Assembly (NCBI GenBank): GCA_964358485.1
Contig: CAYHPY010000151.1
Coordinates: 1 to 6,488 of the forward strand
DNA from: CAYHPY01 sp964358485
GTDB lineage: Bacteria; Elusimicrobiota; Elusimicrobia; UBA1565; UBA9628
DNA length: 6,488 nucleotides
Direction: 5' to 3'
Under the pieces are notes generated by a model. That model searched no databases, was not told where the DNA came from, and saw nothing but the letters and a program-made list of their open reading frames with translations. Shown in pieces: positions 1 through 5,819 of this stretch. Each line of letters begins with the position of its first letter. Within the stretch, counting starts at the first letter, position 1. The translations under genes were made by a program, and so were the position numbers.

Positions 1-101
1 CCGTCCCCGGAGTCGCCGGCGAAGCGGATCGTGACCGCGTCGATCTCGTCGAATTCCACCGCCGCCTTCGCCTTGCTCTTCTCGGTCTTGGTCTCGCTCA
101 T
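1..101 (-). CDS. korA: 2-oxoacid:ferredoxin oxidoreductase subunit alpha, N-terminal fragment (probably KorA)
   Basis: Only the first 33 residues are in the window; the gene runs off the left edge. After a charged Lys/Glu/Ala-rich leader of about 20 residues comes ITIR-like VTIRFAGDSGDG (V23 onward, the last Gly split by the edge). This is the characteristic start of the gamma-type domain in alpha subunits of 2-oxoglutarate (or 2-oxoacid):acceptor oxidoreductases. The family oxidises 2-oxoglutarate to succinyl-CoA with reduction of ferredoxin, or runs in reverse, as a cytoplasmic thiamine-diphosphate enzyme with a beta subunit expected further left. The ATG is preceded by AGGA at 111-114, nine bases away, which overlaps the stop codon of the CBS gene upstream. 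Only 11 bases separate the two genes, so they are probably cotranscribed. The family call is fairly sure from the motif. The substrate (2-oxoglutarate rather than another 2-oxoacid) is inferred. Confidence 0.75.
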   Translation of the reverse strand, partial: MSETKTEKSKAKAAVEFDEIDAVTIRFAGDSGD

Positions 102-112
102 AAATCGGGTTC

Positions 113-577
113 CTAGGCTCCGTCGGCCTCGTCGCTCACCAGATGGGGGGCCGGCGAGCGGTTGACGACCTCCGCCGGGAAATGGTCCGCCAGATACCGG
201 ATCAAAGTGTCCACCGTCACCAGGGAGGTCGGGGCCCCGGCCTCGTCGACCAAGGGCAGGTTGCGCAGGCCCTTGGCGCTCATGGTTTCCACGGTCTCCC
301 CGACGGTCTGCTCCACCGACCCGATCACCGGGGAGGGGGTCATGAACCGGCTCATCGGCTCGTCGCCCTTGGCCTGGCCCAGGACCTTCAGGAGGTGGTC
401 CCGGTCGGTGAAGATTCCGGTCAGTTTGGAGCCCTTGCAGACCATGAGGCAGTGCACTCCCTTTTGGCGCATGAGCTCCAGCGCTTTTCCGACGGGGAGA
501 TCCTCTTGGACGCAGACGGGCTTGGTGCGCACGACATGGCCGAGTTTTTCGGAGAGCGCCTTGGTCTTGATGGACAT
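113..577 (-). CDS. two-CBS-domain (Bateman module) protein
   Basis: The 154-residue protein is little more than a tandem CBS pair. CBS1 spans about residues 17-68 and ends in GIFTDRD (54-60), whose T57-x-x-D60 fits the ribose/phosphate-binding motif of adenosyl-binding CBS domains. CBS2 starts at FMTPSPV (78-84) and runs to about 130. There the corresponding motif is T121-V-D-T124, lacking the Asp, so one site may bind nucleotide less well. No enzymatic, channel or DNA-binding domain is attached, and no membrane segment is visible. Such stand-alone proteins usually sense AMP, ATP or SAM and act on a partner. The in-frame sequence upstream reaches a stop (623-625) without another start codon, so the ATG at 577 is the start, although no good Shine-Dalgarno precedes it. 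It is the first gene of a unit with korA, so a role in tuning the oxidoreductase to energy charge is plausible but unproven. Confidence 0.85.
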   Translation of the reverse strand: MSIKTKALSEKLGHVVRTKPVCVQEDLPVGKALELMRQKGVHCLMVCKGSKLTGIFTDRDHLLKVLGQAKGDEPMSRFMTPSPVIGSVEQTVGETVETMSAKGLRNLPLVDEAGAPTSLVTVDTLIRYLADHFPAEVVNRSPAPHLVSDEADGA

Positions 578-601
578 GAAATCAGGGGGTCCGACGCCCT
601 G

Positions 602-631
602 ATTATATACCTTGCCCCGGGCTCAATTCAA
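602..631 (-). promoter_or_regulatory. promoter of the CBS-korA unit
   Basis: Reading the minus strand, TTGAAT (631-626) is followed after 18 bases by a perfect TATAAT (607-602). Transcription would start near 595, about 18 bases before the CBS start codon. The short leader has no clear Shine-Dalgarno. The match to sigma-70-type consensus is good; use in vivo is inferred. Confidence 0.6.
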
Positions 632-819
632 CAGACATTCATGCCTTCCGGGGGAATGGACATTTCTGGGGGAGGCGATTGGCCGGATTTGGGCGGGGGG
701 CCCGCGGCGGGGCCGGCGCGCCTCGGAGCGAATGCCGGTCGATTGGAGATTGATCCGGTCAAAAAAATTCGGACCCTGATTGGCGATTGTTCTTTCTTTT
801 ACAGTATTTTTTTGTTGAA

Positions 820-837
820 AATGATGGCGCCATCATT
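820..837. repeat. perfect 18-bp palindrome
   Basis: AATGATGGCGCCATCATT is identical to its own reverse complement with no central gap. As RNA from the minus strand it could form a 7-bp stem with a GCGC loop followed by UUUUC. It could therefore be the last element of the terminator for the kinase operon. As DNA it has the symmetry of a dimeric repressor site. Both readings are possible. Confidence 0.6.
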
Positions 838-838
838 A

Positions 839-898
839 GGCATTCGGCCCGGCGAAGACGGGACGAATGCCCCGGCGCCGACGATCCGGTCGGCGCCG
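839..898 (-). terminator. tandem hairpins after the kinase-phosphatase-FHA operon
   Basis: Two stem-loops follow the FHA stop codon within a few bases. The first pairs 889-898 with 873-882 (10 bp, all but two G/C pairs, six-base loop). The second pairs 864-871 with 839-846 (8 bp) and, after one mismatch, 859-862 with 848-851, leaving a seven-base loop. Neither is directly followed by a long U run on the minus strand; the nearest is UUUU at 821-818, after the adjacent palindrome. Placement fits transcription termination or 3'-end protection, but this is not a textbook intrinsic terminator. Confidence 0.5.
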
Positions 899-904
899 AA
901 GGCG

Positions 905-1621
905 TCAGCCTTCCTTAAACCCGAACTGCATGGTGGTCCCGCCGCACTCGATGAGATCCCCCTCATTGAGCAGGACCGACCCGGAAAGAGCCGAGCCGTT
1001 GACCCGGGGATAGCCCTCTTCCACGGCGAACAGGTGGTAGCCGTCCGGCTTGCGATGCACCGAAGCGGCCACCTCGGGTGCTTTGCCGAACAGGCCCGTT
1101 CCCTTGATGAGGATTTGGACGCGGTCGGACTTGCCGATATAGGTGGACATCCCCTTGAGCTCGTATTCCTGCTCTCCGGTGGAGCCTTTCAGTATCTTGA
1201 AATAGCCGATCTTGGCTTGGCCGGCGGGCTCCTTGGCCGAGGCGGCGACCAACTCCGCCTGCTTTTCGGGGGTCAGGGCGACGGTGGCGTCGGGGTCCAC
1301 GGGCTTGGCCGGGGGGGCCGCGGGCTCGGGCGGAGCGTCCTCGATGAAGACCAAAGCGTGCTTGGCCAGGCCGACCACGTCGTTGTGGTGCAGGCCCGAC
1401 ATCTTGATGCGCTTCTCGTTGACGAAGGTCCCGTTGGTGGACTCCAGGTCCTCGACGACGTAGGCCCCGCCCTGCAGGCTGATCTTGCAGTGGTGGCCGG
1501 AAATGGCGGGGTTGTCGATGAAAATGTCGTTGTCGGGTTTGCGGCCGACCGTCAGGACATCCTTGTTGAAAGGAATCTCCTTGATGACGGCGGCGTTGAA
1601 CTTCAACAAGAGCTTAGGCAT
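905..1621 (-). CDS. protein with two FHA domains (phosphothreonine reader)
   Basis: The 238-residue cytoplasmic protein has a canonical N-terminal FHA domain: G26-R27, S41-G-H-H44 and S61-T-N-G-T65, the residues that form the phosphothreonine pocket in this fold. A Pro/Ala-rich linker (about 95-135) follows, with D111-A-T-V-A-L116 and a TP at 117-118. A second, degenerate FHA domain (about 140-236) keeps the spacing of G163, S187-V-H189 and N208-G209. It has Lys (164) where the phosphate-binding Arg is expected. No enzymatic domain or membrane segment is present. FHA domains bind phosphothreonine peptides, so this is the likely reader for the kinase and phosphatase encoded upstream. AGGGGGAG (1635-1628), six bases before the ATG, is a good Shine-Dalgarno. 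The gene lies 44 bases after the phosphatase gene and is the last of the operon. The true binding partner is unknown. Confidence 0.9.
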   Translation of the reverse strand: MPKLLLKFNAAVIKEIPFNKDVLTVGRKPDNDIFIDNPAISGHHCKISLQGGAYVVEDLESTNGTFVNEKRIKMSGLHHNDVVGLAKHALVFIEDAPPEPAAPPAKPVDPDATVALTPEKQAELVAASAKEPAGQAKIGYFKILKGSTGEQEYELKGMSTYIGKSDRVQILIKGTGLFGKAPEVAASVHRKPDGYHLFAVEEGYPRVNGSALSGSVLLNEGDLIECGGTTMQFGFKEG

Positions 1622-1647
1622 CTTGAACTCCCCCTACTCTCCCCTCG

Positions 1648-1661
1648 GCCGGGAGCCCGGC
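1648..1661. repeat. short GC-rich inverted repeat between the phosphatase and FHA genes
   Basis: GCCGGG and CCCGGC face each other across two bases in the 44-base space after the phosphatase stop codon. In mRNA the stem would have five pairs with a four-base loop. It is not followed by a U run, so readthrough to the FHA gene is expected. It could modestly lower or stabilise the downstream message, or it could be chance in GC-rich DNA. Confidence 0.35.
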
Positions 1662-1665
1662 GCGC

Positions 1666-2484
1666 TCAACCGAAAATCTTGGAAACCAACCGCCCCAACG
1701 CCCCTTTCTCCGGCTCGGCGGGAATGCGCGCCAGCACCACGGTGATGTTGTCCACCCCGCCGGCGTCCCGGGCCATCGTGACCAGCTTCTCCACCGCGTC
1801 GGCCACCTTGGCCTCGGCCCCGATGACCTTGGCGGTGTCCTCCTCGGTGACCATCTTGCTCAGGCCGTCGGAGGCCAGAAGCAGGACGTCGCCCGGCATC
1901 AAAGGATGCTCGGACACGTCCACCAGGACGTTTTCCTCGGTCCCCAGGGCGCGGGTCAGGATGTTCTGCATGGAGGAGCGGGAGGCCTCGTCGGAGGTGA
2001 TCACGCCCCGCTTGACCTGCTCGCCGACCAGGGAATGGTCCTCGGTCAACTGCAGGAGGGTCCCTTTGCGGTAAATGTAGAGGCGGCTGTCGCCGACATG
2101 GGCGACGGTCACCGAGCCGGAATCGGCCAGGGCCGCGACGATGGTGGTGCCCATGCCGTGGTCCTTGGGGAAGGCCCGGCCCTTCTCGAAAATCATGGTG
2201 TTGGCGGTCTTGACGCAGAACTCCAGCAGGCGGCCGCGCGGGGACAATTGCTGGTTTCCCCCGGTGGGAACCTGCATCTTCTCGCCCCCCATCATCTTGC
2301 GGGCGTAGTCCTTGACGGTGGCGGTCGCCAGGTCCGAGGCCACTTCCCCGGCGCTATGGCCCCCCATGCCGTCGGCCACGACCAGGAGACCCAACGGCTC
2401 ATCGATGGCCAGGCTGTCCTCGTTATTGGCCCGCACGCAGCCGGGGTCGGTTTTTCCGGCGATCTCAAGAGGGAGTTTTTTCAT
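1666..2484 (-). CDS. PP2C-type Ser/Thr protein phosphatase
   Basis: The 272 residues form one PP2C (PPM) domain, the usual bacterial length. The metal-binding and catalytic motifs are all present: D13-PGCVRANNED23 at the start, D38-G-M-G-G-H43, G110-M-G-T-T114, G131-D-S-R-L-Y136, E148-D-H150, S205-D-G207 and G242-G-V-D-N-I247. Such enzymes remove phosphate from Ser/Thr using two Mn or Mg ions. There is no signal peptide or membrane segment. The last 15 residues (about 258-272) form a basic, amphipathic-looking tail that could touch a membrane or partner. The start codon overlaps the kinase stop as ATGA, and AAGGAA (2495-2490) lies five bases upstream, so translation is probably coupled to the kinase. 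The obvious role is to reverse kinase autophosphorylation and substrate phosphorylation. Confidence 0.95.
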   Translation of the reverse strand: MKKLPLEIAGKTDPGCVRANNEDSLAIDEPLGLLVVADGMGGHSAGEVASDLATATVKDYARKMMGGEKMQVPTGGNQQLSPRGRLLEFCVKTANTMIFEKGRAFPKDHGMGTTIVAALADSGSVTVAHVGDSRLYIYRKGTLLQLTEDHSLVGEQVKRGVITSDEASRSSMQNILTRALGTEENVLVDVSEHPLMPGDVLLLASDGLSKMVTEEDTAKVIGAEAKVADAVEKLVTMARDAGGVDNITVVLARIPAEPEKGALGRLVSKIFG

Positions 2485-5400
2485 GAGGGTTCCTTCGGCG
2501 GCAGGCGGATGGTGGCGTCGGGCGACGGAATCTTGTCCAGGCCTTGCCCGGGAGCCATACGGATGGTGGCGTCAAACCCCGGCGGGGGAGGCGGCGGCGG
2601 AATCTTGGAGCCGGTTCCGGGGCGGGGCCCGAGTTCCAGGCCGGGAATGGTGACTTCCAGAGCGGGCTCGGGCGCCGCCAAGGGCGTCGGGGCCGGAGCG
2701 GGCTCCGGGACGGGCGCGGGCGGAGGCGGAGGCGGGACCTCGAGGGCCGGAGGATTGCCCGGCAAGGTCAAATCCGCCAATAGGTCCGCGATCGGGGCCG
2801 ACGGCGATGGGGCGGGAATCGAGGGAGGGATCGCCTGAAGCGCCGCGGGCGTCTGCGGGGCCGGAGCCTCGAACAAGCCCGCCAAGGACGGCGGAACCTC
2901 CGTCTTGTCCTTCTTGGGCCCAAGGAGATCGTCAAGCGGAGGCAACGCGGGGGCCTCGGCGGGGGCGGAAGGCTCCACGGAAAGCGGCGTCGCCGCGGGG
3001 ATCGAAGGCCCCAAATCCGCCAAGGGATCCAAGCCCGGGGGCAGCGGCGCGGGGATGGAAGGGGGGATGGCCTGGAGCGCCGCGGAGGGAGATTCGGGGG
3101 TGGGAGCCAAGGCGTCCAAACTCACGGACGCCGACCCCACCGGGGACTTCTCGATCACGAGCGCGGGAGCCGCGGCGGCGGGAGCGACGCCCGGATTTCC
3201 GGACTTGATCGCCTCGATGGCCGCGCGGAGGTCCTTGGCCATCAAGGAGCCCCGGGCGTAGCGCTCGTCCGGATTTTTCGCCAGCCCTTTGTTGATGATG
3301 GGAGCCAGGCAGGGGGGCAGGGCCGGATCGACGGTCAAAAGACCGGGATGAGGGTCGTTGGCGATCTGGAAGAGCAAGGTGCCGATGCCTTCCCCTCCTT
3401 TGAAAGGCTTTTCGCCGGTCAAGAATTCAAAAAGAGCCACGGTCAAAGAGAACAGGTCCGAGCGCCCGTCCACCTTCTTGCCGGCCACCTGCTCCGGGCT
3501 CATGTAGGAGGGCGTGCCCATGACGGTTCCGGTGGCGGTTTTTGAGGAGGCGGTGATGCGGGCGATGCCGAAGTCGGCCACCCGGATGCTCCCGTCCTTG
3601 AGCAGCATGATATTGGCGGGCTTGATGTCCCGATGGACGATGTTCTGGGCGTGGGCGTAGTCCAGGGCGTCGGCCACGGTGGCCACGTAATCCAGGGCGG
3701 TCAAAGTCGGGAGCTTGCCCTCCTTGGAGGCGAACTTGACCAGATCCTGGCCGTCCAGCAGCTCCATGGCGATGTAGGAGATCTCGGCCTCGTCGCCCGC
3801 GTCGAAAATCTTGACGATGTTCGGATGGTTGAGGGTTCCGGCCGCCTCGGCCTCGCGGAAGAAGCGCTCTTTGATCTCTTTGGTGGAAGCGGCGTCGGAG
3901 CCGTCCTCGAGGACCATGGTCTTGATGGCCACCATGCGGTTAATCTTGGGATCCTTGCCCAGATAGACGATGCCCATCGCGCCCCGGCCCAATTCCTTCT
4001 CGATCTCGTAGCGGCCCAAGGTGGGCTTGGTCGAGCCCCCCGCGATCATCACCGTCCCCTCTTTCTGCTGGCCGCCGAGGGAGCGGACCACGCCGCCCGC
4101 GGCGGCGGTGTTTAGGGCCGTCATTTTATAGGCGAAGTGCGTTAATTTTGGGTCCGTGTGGGCGATGTGGGAGAGCACCGAGAGCGCCTTGTTGTACTGG
4201 CGCTTGCGCTCGAAATCCAGGGCCAGGTTGTAGAGGGTGTCCTTCATGTGGTCGTCGAGCGGGCAAAGGCGGAACTTTTCGAAGGCCATGTCCAGCATGC
4301 CCTGTCCCTGGAAGGAGAGCCCGAGCATTTTATTGGTCTCGATCTGGGAGGCCTCCACCAGCTCCTTGCCCTTCTCGGTGGACAGGAAGCGCTTGGAGGT
4401 GATGACGAGATACCCCCCCGCCAGGAGCACCGCCGGGTAGGTGGCCTTGAGCCACTCGCCTTTCTGGAAGAGGACCACTCCCGCCCCGATATAGCCCAAT
4501 AGAAGGATGGTGCTGGCCACCGCCCCGCCCAGGGCCTTCAAGCGGGGAAGGACGAACATGATAAACAGGGCCGTGAACCCGATCAGCCCCAGTTCCGCGG
4601 TCACCGCCCAGACGGGGCGGACCAGGAACTTCTTTTGGTTTAAGATGTTCTCGATGACGTTGGCCACCATCTCGATGGACGGGAAATTGTGGGCCACCGG
4701 GGTGACGTAGAGGGTGCTGATGCCCACGGCGGTCGGCCCCACCAGGACGATCTTGTCCTTGAAGGCGCCCATGTCCACCTTGTCGTTCATGACGTCGGTG
4801 AAGGAGTAGGACCGGAAAGTCTTGTCCGGGCCGTTGAAGGTGATCAAGGTGGCGTTGGTTTTGTCCACCGGCACGCTCAGGGGCCCGATCTGCACCTTGT
4901 CGCCCGCCGTGAACACGCCCTCGGTGGAGTTGAGTCCCCGCGAGGCCATGACGAGTTGCAGGGCGAAAGACGGGAAGAAGGCGTCGCCGTATTTCATGGC
5001 GGGCATCTCCCGCCGCACCACCCCGTCGAAATCGGGATAGACGTTGACGTGCCCCACGCCCCGGGCCACCTCGGCCAAGGTCGGCAGGGGATAGGTGGCC
5101 TTGGTCCCGTCGGGCATGGTCATGTCCGCGGCGGCCTGGGTGACTTGGTAGGTCAGCACCGAGCTCGAGATGGCCGGAGGCAGGGGCTCGGGGTTGGCGC
5201 CCAACAGCCCCCCGCCCGCGAAAAACATGGGCAGGACCACGTTGCCCGCGGACTTGATGGAGGCTAGTAGCCGCGCGTCCTGGTCCAGGCTCACGACCGC
5301 GGCGGAAAAATCATCGGCGAAGGAGACCCCCTTCTCGACGATCTTTTTCCCCGCCAGATGTTCATTGTACTTGAGCCAAAGATTATTGATTTCCGTCAGC

Positions 5401-5717
5401 CCCCCCGTCTCGGGCTCGGAATAAACGATGTTGAGGCCGATGACCTTGGGGCCCGCGGCCGCCAGCTTGTCGATCATCGCGGCCATCTTGGACCGCGGCC
5501 AGGGCCAACGGCCGACCTGGGAGATGGAGTTGTCGTCGATGGCGATCATCACGATCTCGCCGGTGGGCTCGGCGTTCTGCCGGAGCTCGGAGCGCATGTC
5601 GAAGGCCTTGAGCTCGATGCTTTCAAGGAAGGGAAAGCCCAGGAGGTAGGAGGCCGCGACGTAGAGGCTGAGCAAAAGCCCAATGAACGCGTCGACGAGC
5701 CAGGATTTGCCTTTCAT
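2481..5717 (-). CDS. transmembrane Ser/Thr protein kinase with CHASE2 sensor, TPR-like segment and Pro-rich tail
   Basis: The 1078-residue protein reads in order as follows. A first membrane helix lies at about 8-30. The extracytoplasmic CHASE2 sensor spans about 31-365, with IAIDDNSI...GRWPWPR at 58-75 and an FxGP-like N295-G-P at its far end. Three membrane helices follow at about 369-390, 395-417 and 423-440. A helical TPR-like stretch covers about 462-535. The protein kinase domain covers about 570-835. Kinase motifs are intact: G577-R-G-A-M-G582, K599 in VAIK, E622, H695-R-D697-IKPAN702, D715-F-G717, an activation loop rich in Thr/Ser (721-738) and S740-P-E742. The tail (about 843-1078) is Pro/Ala-rich, has two copies of a 13-residue repeat and two DATIR motifs, and has prolines in runs of six and seven. 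CHASE2 domains sense unknown extracellular or periplasmic signals. An in-frame stop at 5748-5750 with no other start codon after it fixes the ATG at 5717. Confidence 0.95.
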   Translation of the reverse strand: MKGKSWLVDAFIGLLLSLYVAASYLLGFPFLESIELKAFDMRSELRQNAEPTGEIVMIAIDDNSISQVGRWPWPRSKMAAMIDKLAAAGPKVIGLNIVYSEPETGGLTEINNLWLKYNEHLAGKKIVEKGVSFADDFSAAVVSLDQDARLLASIKSAGNVVLPMFFAGGGLLGANPEPLPPAISSSVLTYQVTQAAADMTMPDGTKATYPLPTLAEVARGVGHVNVYPDFDGVVRREMPAMKYGDAFFPSFALQLVMASRGLNSTEGVFTAGDKVQIGPLSVPVDKTNATLITFNGPDKTFRSYSFTDVMNDKVDMGAFKDKIVLVGPTAVGISTLYVTPVAHNFPSIEMVANVIENILNQKKFLVRPVWAVTAELGLIGFTALFIMFVLPRLKALGGAVASTILLLGYIGAGVVLFQKGEWLKATYPAVLLAGGYLVITSKRFLSTEKGKELVEASQIETNKMLGLSFQGQGMLDMAFEKFRLCPLDDHMKDTLYNLALDFERKRQYNKALSVLSHIAHTDPKLTHFAYKMTALNTAAAGGVVRSLGGQQKEGTVMIAGGSTKPTLGRYEIEKELGRGAMGIVYLGKDPKINRMVAIKTMVLEDGSDAASTKEIKERFFREAEAAGTLNHPNIVKIFDAGDEAEISYIAMELLDGQDLVKFASKEGKLPTLTALDYVATVADALDYAHAQNIVHRDIKPANIMLLKDGSIRVADFGIARITASSKTATGTVMGTPSYMSPEQVAGKKVDGRSDLFSLTVALFEFLTGEKPFKGGEGIGTLLFQIANDPHPGLLTVDPALPPCLAPIINKGLAKNPDERYARGSLMAKDLRAAIEAIKSGNPGVAPAAAAPALVIEKSPVGSASVSLDALAPTPESPSAALQAIPPSIPAPLPPGLDPLADLGPSIPAATPLSVEPSAPAEAPALPPLDDLLGPKKDKTEVPPSLAGLFEAPAPQTPAALQAIPPSIPAPSPSAPIADLLADLTLPGNPPALEVPPPPPPAPVPEPAPAPTPLAAPEPALEVTIPGLELGPRPGTGSKIPPPPPPPGFDATIRMAPGQGLDKIPSPDATIRLPPKEPS
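2502..2573 (-). repeat. two DATIR phosphosite-like motifs at the kinase C-terminus
   Basis: D1049-A-T-I-R-M1054 (2573-2556) and D1067-A-T-I-R-L1072 (2519-2502) lie 18 residues apart at the end of the kinase. Each is preceded at some distance by K-I-P. The Thr has a hydrophobic residue at +3, a position that contributes to FHA peptide choice. A related DATVAL lies in the linker of the FHA protein (1291-1274). Confidence 0.7.
2808..3083 (-). repeat. duplicated 13-residue motif in the kinase tail
   Basis: AALQAIPPSIPAP occurs exactly at residues 879-891 (3083-3045) and 958-970 (2846-2808). Eight of the 13 codons differ between the copies and all eight changes are silent. The shorter PSIPA also recurs at 904-908. 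The intervening tail is Pro/Ala-rich and not repeated. Being conserved in protein but not DNA, the motif looks like a selected peptide, perhaps a docking site. Confidence 0.8.
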
Positions 5718-5730
5718 GGAAAGCGACCTA

Positions 5731-5759
5731 AGTGTAACTGAACATCTCTATCCTGTCAA
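5731..5759 (-). promoter_or_regulatory. promoter of the kinase-phosphatase-FHA operon
   Basis: On the minus strand a perfect TTGACA (5759-5754) is followed after exactly 17 bases by TACACT (5736-5731), matching four of six bases of the -10 consensus. Transcription would start near 5724, only about six or seven bases before the kinase ATG at 5717. That leaves no room for a Shine-Dalgarno. A second -10-like TAAAAT (5771-5766) lies further upstream without a clear -35. Confidence 0.6.
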
Positions 5760-5772
5760 TACACAATTTTAG

Positions 5773-5786
5773 TCCCTATTTAGGGA
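5773..5786. repeat. 14-bp inverted repeat upstream of the kinase promoter
   Basis: TCCCTATTTAGGGA has six-base arms around a central TT. Its centre lies about 55 bases upstream of the predicted transcription start, just beyond the -35 box. That is a position typical of activator sites. No known regulator is recognised from the sequence. Confidence 0.4.
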
Positions 5787-5819
5787 GAGAGCGGGCGGGC
5801 CGGGGCTCGCGACTCAGAG

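Larger units (their letters stand above)
578..904. other. intergenic region between the FHA gene and the CBS gene
   Basis: This 327-base stretch has no convincing gene. The left part (602-631) holds the CBS-korA promoter. Positions 690-720 are an almost pure G/C run. An A/T-rich patch with pyrimidine runs lies at about 789-813, including a T run. The right part (820-898) is packed with one perfect palindrome and two hairpins, described separately. The word GATCCGGTC occurs twice (752-760 and 883-891) and GATTGG three times (677-682, 741-746, 778-783), without obvious meaning. Both flanking genes are on the minus strand, so the region should end one operon and start the next. Confidence 0.7.

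Noticed and set aside
820..837. Fur box
   Set aside because: The arms AATGAT and ATCATT do resemble Fur half-sites, but they are separated by GGCGCC instead of one base.
143..2074. A 643-codon open frame on the plus strand, antisense to the CBS, FHA and PP2C genes
   Set aside because: It is the complement of genes with strong family motifs and G/C-biased third positions, crosses gene borders and the hairpin-rich gap, and encodes Gly/His/Asp-rich sequence with no domain.
1906..2838. A 310-codon plus-strand open frame opposite the phosphatase gene and the kinase tail
   Set aside because: Its Gly-rich product is the antisense of the Pro/Ala-rich tail; the minus-strand reading has recognisable domains and ribosome-binding sites.
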